A DNA stretch of 64,000 nucleotides from Setophaga petechia (taxonomy: Eukaryota > Chordata > Aves > Passeriformes > Parulidae), in contig JANCRA010000019.1 in the NCBI GenBank assembly GCA_024362935.1, forward strand, positions 6,754,501 to 6,818,500. The letters are read 5' to 3'. Positions 48,275-60,119 of this stretch are shown here, in pieces (the stretch's first letter is position 1; every line of letters starts with the position of its first letter). The translations under genes and the position numbers were made by a program. Below the pieces are notes generated by a model. That model was given only the letters and a program-made list of their open reading frames with translations, was not told the DNA's origin and ran no database searches.

Positions 48275-49170
48275 GCATAAATTCATTTTATTCCATTTTT
48301 GTAATTGATTTTAATGGCAGTCTACCAGTTCCACCCTTTATCAACTTTCCTCCTCCTACATTAGTAACACTTAACTCTAATATATATCATATTAGGTACA
48401 TGTATTTTATTCCCTTGGAACTGTTCAGTCTTTCTGACATCTCACCAGGGACTTTACACAGGGACCTTACACAGACCTTTTTTTGAAGTGATAGAATCTT
48501 TCAGGTCACGCCAAAGAGTGCATCAGGACACCACAGGATTCCTCCAGAGACAGCTGCATCTTACAAAACTGCAACATAATGGATTGGTAGAACAGTTGCT
48601 TAAAAAAAATCACTGTTGTCCCTGGGAACAATAAAAAATGACAAGAATTTTCTTTTCATCAGTATTTTGTAGCTATAAGAGTTAATTGTTTGGAAAATAG
48701 GTCAGATTTAAAATTTGAGAAGCCATGAGTTATGCTGCAGGATTTGCTTTACAAATTCTAATAGAATATAGAGAAAACGAAGTCCCTTTTCTTACCTGAG
48801 AGGATTATGTTTCCTACATCATCTGTTATTTATCATCTAAATTCAGTGCTAGAACCCAGATCATTATGCTGGAGTTCTCAGCTCCTTTTTATGGATTTTT
48901 TTAAAACATATCTGCTGATAAAAAGAAATTTGTTCCTTATCATTACCTCTCAGGGCTTTTCTCCTCAAGGCAGCAAAAGAGACAATAGTCTCCAGATGCC
49001 CTTTCCTGAATGAATGAGAGAATTTATTGATCAGAGAGGTCAAACTGTTGAGTTAAACACTTAATTAATTCTTTTTCCTTGAAAATGATAATCCATCTAT
49101 AGTAATTAAATGCAAATATGAATTATTAGACTTTCATATTTCTGGCTTTTTTTTTCCATTTAACTCTTAG

Positions 49171-49274
49171 GTATTTTTGATGTAAATGTGAAAAGGAGAA
49201 ATATATGTATATTCAGCAGTCATCAAATGCCATCTCTTGCTCTTGCTCTTGTCAGTGGCCATGTAACTGGAAAG
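49171..49274 (+). CDS. RP1: Beta-trefoil-like region, exon J
   Basis: 104 nt, phase 1 to phase 0, with acceptor ttccatttaactcttag and donor AAAG followed by GTAGGA. It reads GIFDVNVKRRNICIFSSHQM and then PSLALALVSGHVTGK. The alternating hydrophobic pattern (IFDVNV, ICIF, LALALV) suggests further beta strands that continue exon I. Confidence 0.82.
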
Positions 49275-49821
49275 GTAGGAAATGCTGTTACTTCATAAAG
49301 ACATGTCATTGTCTGATTAAAAAAAAAAGGTTTTTAAAATCTGTCTAATAAATAATTGTACTTCCAGTTAGATAAAGAGTGAAGAATTGCAGAATAGAAC
49401 CCAGGAAATTGCTGATAAATAGGTGAATTTAGAGATAGGGCTCTGTTTTCTCACATTTTACTTTTTATTTTTTGGTTAATTTCTTTTCTTTAATTTAGAA
49501 ATACCAGGCCATTCCAAGATGTCATTTATATTCTTTTGCCACTTGCTGACAAGCTGCCTGGAATGCCCTAATTTCTCCTCTTTTTTGATAAGGAAAAATT
49601 CTCTGGCTTAATTTTAAATGAATGCCCCTTTTTCCTTTGTGTTTTCTCTTTTTTTTTTTTCCAAGTAACATGTGCCAGTCATAAGACAGCTGGCATAATC
49701 CAGGGTTTGTTTTGATGCATTTTGATTTGTTCCAGCCCAGCTTCAAAGTCTTACTTTGGCCTTTCTTCCTCAACACTTGCAGTATACAAGTAGATAAATG
49801 GAGTTGCAAAATTCAGTTCCT

Positions 49822-50075
49822 TCTGATCATAGAATCAGAGAATATCCTGGGTGGGAAGGGACCAGCAAGGATCATGGAAATCTGACTCCTGGCCCTTCAC
49901 AGGACAGCACCAAGAGTCACACCATGTGCCTCAGAGTGTTGTTCAAACACTTCTTGAGCTCTGTCAGGCTTGGTGCTGCGACCATGGAGAACCTGCTCCA
50001 GTGCCCAGGCATTCTCTTTGTGAAGAACCTTTTCCTAATATCCAACTGTTATGACCTATCCCAGGATATGGGAGT
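49822..50075 (-). mobile_element. CR1 LINE fragment, reverse orientation
   Basis: Begins 'gatcatagaatcagagaata', then 'gtgggaagggaccagcaagg', 'ttcaaacacttcttgagctc' and 'cctttt' 'cctaatatccaact', the reversed CR1 3' end. It lies in the intron between exons J and K. The 116-codon frame over it is repeat-derived. Confidence 0.87.
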
Positions 50076-51235
50076 TATCCAGGTTCCTGTAAAGGGACTC
50101 CTTAGGGCTGATTGGAGTGAAATGGCGCTGGATGATCAATGTGTGTAAATATATGAACAGGGTTTGAATGAGGAGTGTAGGTATGCCCAGGTACCTCCCC
50201 TCATGTGGGGGAGCTTTCAGTCCTGTGGTGAAAGGCCTCAGAAATGAATCTGAGGGTGCTTTGGGAGTCTTTGATGTTTTATGACACCTGTAAGACATGA
50301 TACCTATCTCTCAGGCGCTGGAGGAACAAAAAGGCAACGCAAAATTGCAATTTGCCTTATAACACATACTTTATTGTACTTTGAGGACATGCTTACTTGA
50401 TTGTTTCACAGCTACTTCTAAAATCCATACAATTTTTCCTTTACTTTTATAGGTATATTGAATCTGATAGGCAGTTCTTTTAGCTTTTTCTTCAGAAGGT
50501 AGTGCCTTGAAAATGAAAAATTTTCCTAGAAATATTGCTTCTTTTTACTCTTGAAAATTCTAAGATTATGTCAATCAGAAGTATTATCAATAATTAGAGG
50601 GATTGTTAGCATTTCACATTGATTAAAATTCTAATTTTATTTAAATATGAGAATGATGATGAGTTGATAAAATATTTAAATATGTATTATTATGTATTGA
50701 GAAATGGTTTGATAAAATATTAAGTTATGTATTTCATACAATGGTATCATAAAGCCTGCCAAGCTGAACAGGCAATCATGGAGTAAACCATGTTGCTTTA
50801 TTCTTTCATGTAAAACTTCTGATTTTCTGAGTGTTTTCTGTGAGAACAGTATAAATGAATGAGGACAAACACAAAAGCAAGAGAAAGTGGGCTGGTGGCC
50901 AAGAGTTACCATGGCTCATTTCCTGCTTGTCTCAGCTTTATACTTTGCCATCTTTACAGGCTGTGACACACTCTCCAAGTGAGGCACCCATGTATCTTTC
51001 AGATTATTGCCAGATCTGTGTCATTGTACATTGAACTGTTTCTGTCAAATTCCACAGAGCCCACAGTTCCACAATTGCACATCTGAAAAATGTAAAGATT
51101 TTTGTACTAGACTGCTAATATTGAGGGAAATTCTGTGGAAAATATTGCGGTAAAGTCTGTTGTAATACTCTCTCTGTTGTTTGGATTTTGCCATATAGTT
51201 CATACAATTTATTATTCCTTCTTCGACTGTGTTAG

Positions 51236-51409
51236 AGCAAAGACAAGGCCTGCTGTGAGCTCCGTGTCCACCTTCAAGCAAACAGCCGTGCCATTCTTGA
51301 GTCAGCCAGCTACCCAGGTCACACTGTGGCTTTCAATCTCCAAGGAAAAGTAGCTGGTGAAGCAACAGGATATGCTGGGCTTTCCAGAGAGTTTGTCGTG
51401 CATGTCAAG
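51236..51409 (+). CDS. RP1: Beta-trefoil-like region, exon K
   Basis: 174 nt (58 codons), phase 0 to phase 0, with acceptor cttcgactgtgttag and donor CAAG followed by GTAAGG. It reads SKDKACCELRVHLQANSRAI, LESASYPGHTVAFNLQGKVA and GYAGLSREFVVHVK. These are strand-like segments ending in FVVHVK, where a new repeat unit starts in exon L. The acceptor tract is mediocre but the frame is clean and joins both neighbours in phase. Confidence 0.85.
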
Positions 51410-52029
51410 GTAAGGCGGGCGGAGAAAAATTCGGAAGACCCTTCTAAAATTTGCTGTTATAAAGCAGCCTGTTTCTGACGGAGTTAGGAGAGGTTGGCGA
51501 GGTAAAAGAGGGATCCTCTTCCACGAGGTGGAGCCCAACTCCAGTGTAACAGGTAGGCGGCACCTGAGAGGGCTCGCTTTGCTGCTCTCCCGGGGCGAGC
51601 GGCGCCGGTACCGCAGCTGGAGCACGCAAACAGGGCGGCAGTAGCACAGGAAAGATGAGACTCTCAACCTCCTAGCAGACCGTCAAAAAATGGCACACCA
51701 GAGCTGCTGTTGAAAAGAGACAAGCTCCTTAATTTGCCACTCTCCCTCTTCTCTGGATTTTGTGCTGTGCTGCTGAGCAAGAAAAAGCAGGGAAGCTGCA
51801 AAGTAGGGAAGGATTTCCACTGCTCTGGTTGGTGCCTGCACAGAAAGCAGCACATATTCAAAGACTGGAGGTATACTTGAATTACTTGAGAGTGACTCTT
51901 TCATCTTTTATACAAGGACATGCATAAGTAAGTGCTTAAAATTAAATGGTAGGAGCAGTATCAGTATCAAAATTTAATATGGAGAAAAGCTGTGCTGTTC
52001 ACAGAGGACTTTTTGTTTCTGATCTAAAG

Positions 52030-52242
52030 GGTGTGTTTCATCATGGTGCCATCATTCTGCTCAACACAAGTCTCTGCCAGGCTCTGTCTCTTAGACCTGA
52101 TGGGAGCTGCAGTGGAGCAGGTCAGCAACAGCAGGAATCCTACTGGAAAGTGCATAAAATCAGTTCTGGACTCTGCATGTTTGAAAGTGTGAAAAAACCA
52201 AGAATGTATCTGAAGATCAAAGATGACCAGTGTAATGGAACA
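52030..52242 (+). CDS. RP1: Beta-trefoil-like region, exon L
   Basis: 213 nt (71 codons), phase 0 to phase 0, with acceptor ttgtttctgatctaaag and donor AACAGTAAGC. It reads GVFHHGAIILLNTSLCQALS, LRPDGSCSGAG, SYWKVHKISSGLCMFESVKK and PRMYLKIKDDQCNGT. The order 'hydrophobic run - LxLRPDGS - YWKVH - xxxCMFESV - YLKIKDD' strongly recalls trefoil units of FGF/interleukin-1-like folds. It contains four cysteines. It probably forms the first two units of a second trefoil. Confidence 0.87.
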
Positions 52243-53332
52243 GTAAGCAGCTATTGTTTGTGTTTCCCTCCGCAGATAGTTTGAGTGAATTGTCAGTGAT
52301 AGGAGAGAATCTTTTTTTATTTGCTTGACATAAAACTTTGTTCAGATTAAAATTTTTTCAAATATTTTCCTTCATTTGACAAAGCAAAAGCAGAAAAATA
52401 TAGCCAGAGGTGGTGTTGTGTCAATCTGGCAGTTTATGGACTCAGTAAATATCTGATTATATTACTAAACTATCGAGAATGTGAATGTAGTTAAAACTTA
52501 TGTACTGTTAGATAGATGATGCAGGTAAAACCCATTAAAGAATTACTAAAATGTAAGTAACTGTGTACTTCACTAACTTTTAAAGTGTTATTCTGTTCAA
52601 CTAAGTTAATAATGTAAGAAATATTTTTTGCATAATTTTTATTTGGGAGTTTCAGACAACTGAATATGAAATTGAACTGTGTAAGTTCTCAGGTATAAGG
52701 TCCATGAGAGTTTTTTATTGCCTCCAGTACAGTTTCAGGGATTAAAATATTTGATCCATATTTTGAATACAAGCTTTGTGAGTATCTTATTTTTCAGCAG
52801 TCCTCTCACCAATGGATCAGAACATCTGGGAAAAAAATTACATTGGCTAAAGGTTTTGAAATTAAACTTGTAAATGCTCTGAAATTGAAGAAAAAATTAA
52901 TTAAATCTGTTAAATACATGTTATATTATGTAGCATTAGCAAATCTGGGCTATGCATAAAATTTGCGTAAAAATATCCTATGTGTTCTGATATAGATATT
53001 TTCAAATTCCTTGATTATCCTTTGGAAACAGTTTAAGTGGGAAACTCCTTTGAATATATCCTAGCCTTTGCCTAAATCCTAAAATAAATCAGAATGCTTT
53101 CACTTGGTCTTTCACCTACCTAACTTACTTGATTAGTCTTTCTGGTCATAAAAGAATAAACAGGGATTAGGTGCAGATATGTCTATGTGTGTGTAGTAAT
53201 GTATCACATTGTGAAGAATGTAAAGTCAATCTGAAATATTACTGGAAAGTAGTAAAAATTAAGACTTTAAAAAAGTCTTCTAGCTACATTAATTCAGTTG
53301 TTGAATTCATGTTTCTGTTATCAATTTCTTAG

Positions 53333-53510
53333 GGCACGGGTGATGAATACTGTCATTTTAAAATTGAGAAGAATTTGGAAACAGGATCTGTGAGCCTGGA
53401 ATCAGTGCAAAATAAAGGGATATATGTTGGTCTTCTGCCAGATGGCCAAACGAAGCCAGTTGTTAACACTGGAGAGAGAAATATCTTTTTCTACCCACAG
53501 GTCATCAAAT
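53333..53510 (+). CDS. RP1: Beta-trefoil-like region, exon M
   Basis: 178 nt, phase 0 to phase 1, with acceptor tatcaatttcttag and donor AAATGTATGT. It reads GTGDEYCHFKIEKNLETGSV, SLESVQNKGIYVGLLPDGQT and NTGERNIFFYPQVIK. The CHFKIEK - GSVSLES - GIYVGLLPDGQ pattern is the classic 'V-L-S-x-x-x-x-G-x-Y-V-x-x-x-x-D-G' trefoil unit and completes the block. Confidence 0.87.
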
Positions 53511-53697
53511 GTATGTATGATTTCTCAATAGTGTATGGTTTTATTTAGTAATTAGTGTTTCTAATGGACAAAATTCAAAGCAGAAGTGTAAGAGATACAC
53601 TGACACAATTTCCCTTGTGTTTCAGCTGCTTTAAAAGTGAAAATTTTACTATATGCACACTTAATTTCTTCTACATATTCAGTTAACCTCATTCAAC

Positions 53698-53731
53698 AAT
53701 AATAATAATAATAATGATGATGATGATGATG
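53698..53731. repeat. (AAT)n(GAT)n compound microsatellite
   Basis: Tandem AAT units switch to GAT units in the intron after exon M. Confidence 0.9.
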
Positions 53732-55123
53732 CAGTAGATGTCAATTGTTTTACTACCAAGCTTTTGAAAATGAGAATTGAAACAGGGGACAAGTTAAAGA
53801 TGGCATTGACTTCCTGGGTGTATTCCCCATTCTGGTCACAGATTTTGGAAGCCTGGGAGATGTTGTCTTGCTACCAACACTACCCCAGTTTTTCCTGGTC
53901 TTATATGGGTATTAGTAGACTTTCAAGAAGGCCTAGTGGGCATTGTTCAATTTCTTTTTCAGTGATGTGAAATACTTTGTACTCCTTACTCAGAATATTC
54001 CTTATGTTATTCCTCTATCCCATAATCAGATTTTAGAGCTATTGCAGTCAACACATTTCTCAGTAGAGAGCTGACCTAGTCAGCTCTCCAGGACTGAGAA
54101 ATTGGGTCTCAGCACACTCTGAATCACTGTCATTGCTTGTCTTTTCCCCTTCAGGAGAAAAAAGTTTTTAATTTGGTGAAAAACTGGCTACCAAAGATAG
54201 CCAGCTGACTTAGATTATAGCTGCAGGAAACACCATTCTGCAGGAAATGTATTATTATCTGGTGGACTTGACAACAGACATCAGGAAACTAAACAACTCG
54301 TGAAAAGGCTAAATGGACATCAGTTTGCAATTGAAAAGTTGCTCAGATTTTTTTCCAAACACAAGGAGAACAAACTTATCTTAGCAAAAAGAGAGTCTCA
54401 AAACCCACAACCACTCTTACTAATTGTTTCATGTATACTGTGATAGAAGCATTATGAAAGTGACTGTAAGCACATCCGTACTGTTCTGTCCCTGTTTGCT
54501 GCAGGGTGATAGGAATATTTTAATCACTGTGTCCTTGCAGAAATGAGAAAATTATTTTCCTTTATTACCTTTTGGAAGAGCAGGGTTTTCAATAGAAATT
54601 CTGAACAAGGCAGTGCTTACCGGTGTAATTAAATAAAGAAGAATGTTACTTTGTCACAGGCTTCAACCCTCCTGAATTTGTGTTGTTCACTAAAAGGAAT
54701 ATAAAAAGGATCTAATATTTTCTATGCAAGCAATAAATATTGTCTGTCTGATGTGTTTATATTAACAATATCAATTTACTTTTTATTATTCCAGTGGCCT
54801 CTAGCAATTTTCATTTCAGCACTCCTACCCTTAAGAAAAAAACCTTTTGAGGGTGGAGAAGCTTATTTTGGGGAAAGCTACATGTTAACAAGTAATTTTA
54901 TTCCTACATCAATGTGAAATTTTTGGTTAGATTTTTAAAACATTGAATGGACTTTAATTGGTATGTCAGTTCTGTTCCCAGTTTTTGTAACATTCTTTTA
55001 ACAATAGAAAAAGGATTTTGATGTCTATTGTGTGGAACAACTGTGAGATCTGCTGTTAGCTTCTGAGAAAGAAAAAGCAAATGGCTTCTAGCTAGTTACG
55101 GATTTTACATTTCATTGTTTTAG

Positions 55124-55255
55124 TTGGCCGGGAAAAGCCTATGGGAACATCTGCAGCACCCAAACAAGACAAGAACGATTTCAGAGCATCTCAAATCCAA
55201 CCAGCAAAAGCCCAGGAGCCAGTATCTCTAAGGCCTTCAACTCCCCCACCCTCAA
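55124..55255 (+). CDS. RP1: Proline-rich linker exon (exon N)
   Basis: 132 nt, phase 1 to phase 1, with acceptor ttcattgttttag and donor CTCAAGTAAG. It reads FGREKPMGTSAAPKQDKNDF, then QPAKAQEPVSL and RPSTPPPS. It is polar and proline-rich with no fold-like pattern, so it is a flexible linker between the trefoil block and PLAT 3. As a symmetric exon it could be skipped without a frame shift. Confidence 0.82.
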
Positions 55256-56374
55256 GTAAGTGACAATTCCCAAACCAGCTGTGGTACATGTTTTCTGCTT
55301 GTCCTGTGTGTGTGTTTGCAGAGAATTAACCCAGGAAGGACAATAAATGTCTTTTCTAGATTTTTTCCCTAGATTTTCTGAATTGGGAGCACAAACACAC
55401 TACATAAAATACCTTTCCAGTTACTCTTTTTTCTAAAAGGAGTATTGGAATGTGGCTTATTGATAAGGCAACAATCAGCAGTTTGAGTAACTTGTTAAAT
55501 AACTTCATTAAAAAAATTAATTAGTAATTTATTGATTGAATATTTCTGTGGAAATTAAGAGGTTGATATGGTGCAGAACCCTATCTAAAGCTCACTGAAA
55601 GAATAGAATGTTTCTCATTTATGCTCTCACACTCATATTTCCTACTTTATGGTTCACTGGAGGAAAGAGGAAGGTTTTGATGCATTTCATGCTAGATCTA
55701 TAGCTATGATTTTGCAGATAGGAGTTAGATAAATGTTCTGGTCATGCTTCTGGAGTCATGGTCTAGCAGATGTGTTTTTCTAGAATAAAATGCTTCCTCT
55801 TTAGCTAAAGATATTGCATAAATAGTCTAAGACAAGAATTTTTGTAATATTCAGCAACCAAACTAAGGAACTAAACAATTAAACAAAACAGGGTCTTATA
55901 CATCTCTTAAAGAGTGGGGATGATAATGTTTGCCTCCTGCATCTCTTATTTCAATGTACCCAAAGACCTTGACTATCTGAATCGTGTCCTATCACCACAA
56001 AAAGCAGGTGGGGAAAATGGAAACTGCTGAGCTGCAAACAGCACATGGAGGCACATTCACATGGTGGAAAAATAGCTGTTGCTTTGAAAGAGCTTTAAAG
56101 ACAAGATTATATTGCAACTTCCAGTATAGGGGACATGCTTACTCAGTTACAGGTGGTCTCAAAGGCATTTATGTAGCAAATAATTCTGGTGGGTTGCTGA
56201 TTTGGTTTCGAACCAAATCACATCTGGCATCCTTGTTCATAGGGTAAAATGGGAGGCATCAAGCAGGATTTTAATTAAATTCAGTTCAATCAAAGTGTTC
56301 TGGTTAAATTCAAGTATAGTTGTGAATCACTATAAATACTTACTTCCTTTTGGAAATATTTTTTCCATTTTTAG

Positions 56375-56611
56375 CTCAAAACATCCAATTTCTAATCTGT
56401 CAGGCTTCACGTTGTATCATTGTGTCACAAAGCCTTCCTGAAGTGTGGTGGGTTGTCAGCAGATATGCTGTGTCTGAAACCCATGACAACAATACACAGG
56501 CCATCAAACCTGTTTCAAAGAAACTGGATGTTTTTAGGGTTGGATACAAAGGATCCTTTTATAGAAGCAATATCTGCCGTGAAATTGGTTACGTTGAGTC
56601 TATAGCACTCT
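56375..56611 (+). CDS. Possible cassette or poison exon (uncertain)
   Basis: A 237-nt segment, open when entered in phase 1 (QNIQFLICQAS through VWWVVSRYAVS, LDVFRVGYKGSFYR to GYVESIAL). It is bordered by a strong acceptor (ttttttccatttttag) and a good donor (CTGTAAGTAG). It begins and ends in phase 1, the same as the exon N/O junction. However, its last base T would join AG of exon O to make a TAG stop, so inclusion would end the protein there. It may be a regulated poison exon or a chance open segment. I recognise no domain in it. Confidence 0.3.
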
Positions 56612-59600
56612 GTAAGTAGTTTTTCTGGCATTCATAAATATAGATTCTGCTTATGGAAAATGAATAGAAATATCAAAGTTACTCAGTCTTTCAAATAAAA
56701 TGATCATTTTTTAGTAAGATACTTTTCACTCAACATATGTCTTTTGACATGTACAGGTGAGCCTTGAGTTTTAAACTGATATTCATTAAATTGTTATTTT
56801 CTATTTTTCACTCACAGTTAGTATTTGGAAAAGGGTAATGCTTGAACTGAGTTTACAATCCAGCAGTGGGCTTAGCAGGCAAATTCAGAGCAGATTAACT
56901 CCTACGCTAACCAGACCCTCCTTTTTATGTCTGTGTCTGCTAACTTGTAGGTGAATTTTGATTTCTGTTTTCACAAATAATAATTGATTTAGGATTCATT
57001 AAACTGAAAACCATGCTACATCATTTGAGACTTCTCCCATTGCAGTGTGAGTTCAGTGTTCCTCAAGAAACTTCTTTCATTGTACAGGGATGATGCCAGG
57101 TCCCAGCTTCCACTTAATAGCTCAAATGTCATTAGCTTCCGTGAGACAAATGCATTCTGGGACCCTGAGGACACCTCTGTGGTTTGGCACTAACAAAGTG
57201 TAGCTCTGAGAAATGCTCTCTATATCCTCCACGTTCTTTTCCTGTATGTCTGGCATTATCAATTGCTATTAATTTTTTAATATATTTTACTTAGAAGGTA
57301 AAAATAAAATGTGATCTCATTTCCACCTCAGTTAACATTGGAAATGATGGTACACAAAGGTGTAGTAAAAAATACATCCACTTTATTGCCCAAATTTCTA
57401 CTCCAGAGATTATTTTTTCTGATGGTTCATTTTAAAAATGTCACTCAATCATATGATTTTCTAAGACAAGATAATTTTCCTTTTGTGTTACATTTAGGAT
57501 AAGTAAGTAAATTTAAAAAAAGTTATTTCTGTGAAGTTGTGGAAAGGGTTGTGACTTCAACATTCTCATGCAGGCCTATTAGAATTAATTTTTGTCACAA
57601 TAGATTTACAGCATGGTGTCATGAAATGTGTAAAATCCCATGAGTAATGCAGGGCAACCATCAAATCCTCTTTTCAGACTGGAATATTTTTAGCCTGTAG
57701 CAAATCAATGCTACCGATTTCCATTTGTAAGAAGAGCCAGTAATTTATGAGGCAGAAAGCATTCCAAGCCTGTGAATTGTTTGTGCATTATAATTGCTCC
57801 AAGAAGTGGTAGTTTGAGGTTGCAGCAACTGTTTTGGGTAGCAACTGCCCAAGTCTGGAGTTCTTGTCCTAAGCATATGAAGCAGCATGGGGTTCCTTAT
57901 GTTTCTTGAATAGCTTTGCATTTTATGAACATTTTAATCTCTTTGCTGTAAGAAAGTTGTGGTTTTGGATAGCTGGAAGGAACTCCATCTTTCAGAGTTA
58001 CAGGTGAGAAGTTAGGTAACTACAGTTACAGAAAATCTTATAGTCAAGTTCTCAGAAATATTTATTACACCAAAGCAATTTGTTATAGTTCTGTTATTTC
58101 AGGCACTGAAAGACAAGCTGTAATTTTGTTATTATTTAGGTAAACTCTAGATATTTGCCTCATGCTTTATTTTTGGGGTGTTGATTTTCTTTTTCCTATC
58201 ATAATAACTTGCTCTCAGTCATGATGAAGAATACAGTAAAACCAACCAGCAATGCCTATTCTAAATCACTATGACCATTCCAAAGTCATAAATTTACTCT
58301 TTGAGGCACTGCTGTAAAAGTCATGATACTACAGTTCTGAATTTCTTAAAAATTGATTAACCAAATATTATAATATTTTCCAGTGCTAAATTTCCTGTGA
58401 TTCCAGAAGTCAGTCCTTATTTATTGTAGAACTTTCTATAGAACCTAAGTCCTTGGCAATTCCTTGTGTAAATATTTCACATCCATTCAGATATTAATGC
58501 TAGTGGATCATAATTCAGTTTTGGTGCTTTAGTTACCATGTTGATTTAAATATAGGACAATCTGATGATCCAACCAACTGTATAATTCTTTTTGAGTAAA
58601 ACTTCTAAGAAAAATGGGCTGCTGGTGGTGAGTGATAGCTTTTGCATCAATTCTGTCTGGTTTTGGTTTGATTTTGTTTGGTTGGGTTCTTGTTTTTTTC
58701 CCTTTGCGGTGAGGGTGGTGAAATAAGAGAAAGGGAAAACTCTGTCCAGAGAAACCCAATACATTATTTTAATTGAACAAATAAAAAAGGAAAGTTATTA
58801 TGACATATCTTATGCAATGCAGCAGAAATATCTACAGTGACACATTGGGAACTCTTTAACAAATTCATATTGGTGGCAAATAAAAAATTCTTTTTGCAGT
58901 CACATGGAAAGTGCTCATATGAACAATTTGGAAACCCCTGGAGGACACAGTATATTGGCAATGTGTAGGTTCATATTTTGGAATGTGTGGCTTATAACTG
59001 CCTCTTGTGTCAGAACAGACTATACATTCTTGGCAGCAAGGATTCCCTCTTTTGGAGAGGGCTCCATGCCAGCAGTCCCATTATTGAAAAGCAGTGTTCC
59101 AGACATCTGATGTTTGTAAATTCCACTTTGATTAAATTACTCAAAACTAAATTCCTTTCCCCTAATAGAGTCTGGTTTTTCCATATCTCCTGTGCAGAGG
59201 TGTCATTTGATGTCTCTGCATGTACGTGTGTTTCTCTTAAGGGTAGATGGAAATCACTAGGTGTTGTTCTAAAGTGAAGCCTATATTTTACAAAATTATA
59301 TTTGCTTGGACATTAGAGCTGTGAAATTTATTCATAAAGTGCTGCTATTGTCTCATTCATGCAGAGCATGCCTTAATCCAAATGATGGCACTGCATAAAT
59401 ACGGTTAAGCAATGCTATATTGAGGTATTTTTTGATTTTTTAATTTAGTATTTAGTTGATATTTAACTTGAAGAAACTTAATTTCCTGATTTTTTTAAAT
59501 TTGAAATGAAAATTGTCTGTATTGTCAGACATGTGACTCCGCTAATGATGTCCCAACACAAGGCATTAGAGGAGAAATCCTACTGTTTCTAAATGTCAGA

Positions 59601-59916
59601 CTAAGAAACCAGAAATATCAATTTAATGCTCACAGTTCTGCACCATAGCATCCTTGCTCTGCTCCAGAATATGTACAAAGAATATGATGATGGCATGTGT
59701 GAGAGATAACTTGTTCTTTTCCATTCTTGTAGCTGAACTAATCAGTACATTTTGGTCTAGACAAGAAACATAAATCAATCTTTTCAGACTATCTCACTTG
59801 CCATGAAAAAAATACAATCCCCCTGCTGTTATGGCCTCCATATGTGCTGAAGTTACAACAGCAACTGGCAGTTTCATGTCAATATTCATCTCCCACTAAC
59901 GTTCTGTATTTCACAG

Positions 59917-60119
59917 AGGAAATGAGAAATCCCCAAGGTGGTGAGAGTCCCCTTCCTTCGGATGATGAATGGAAAGTGTCAATACTGACAGGAAATGCAG
60001 GAACTGAAGCAAGTGTTGCTCTTTGGATATATGGAGACAGAGGATTAACTGGACCCATAACTCTTGGCAAGGACAACAGGAAGCAGCTGTTTTTTCCCAG
60101 GCAGGAAGATGAATTTCAG
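59917..60119 (+). CDS. RP1: PLAT domain 3, first exon (exon O)
   Basis: 203 nt, phase 1 to phase 0, with acceptor ttctgtatttcacag and donor CAG followed by GTAGCT. It reads KEMRNPQGGESPLPSDDEWK, VSILTGNAGTEASVALWIYG and DRGLTGPITLGK, ending in EDEFQ. WKVSILTGNAGTEASVxLxIYGDRGLTGP is a clear PLAT N-terminal half. The exon also carries the end of the preceding linker. It ends at the same point as exons A and D. Confidence 0.88.

Larger units (their letters stand above)
53511..59916 (+). other. Introns around linker exon N
   Basis: Apart from exon N, this holds a compound microsatellite (53698-53731) and an exon-like open segment at 56375-56611. No named transposable element was recognised in the rest. 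Confidence 0.5.

Noticed and set aside
55984..56247. An 87-codon open frame between exons N and O
   Set aside because: No flanking splice sites in phase and no domain pattern.
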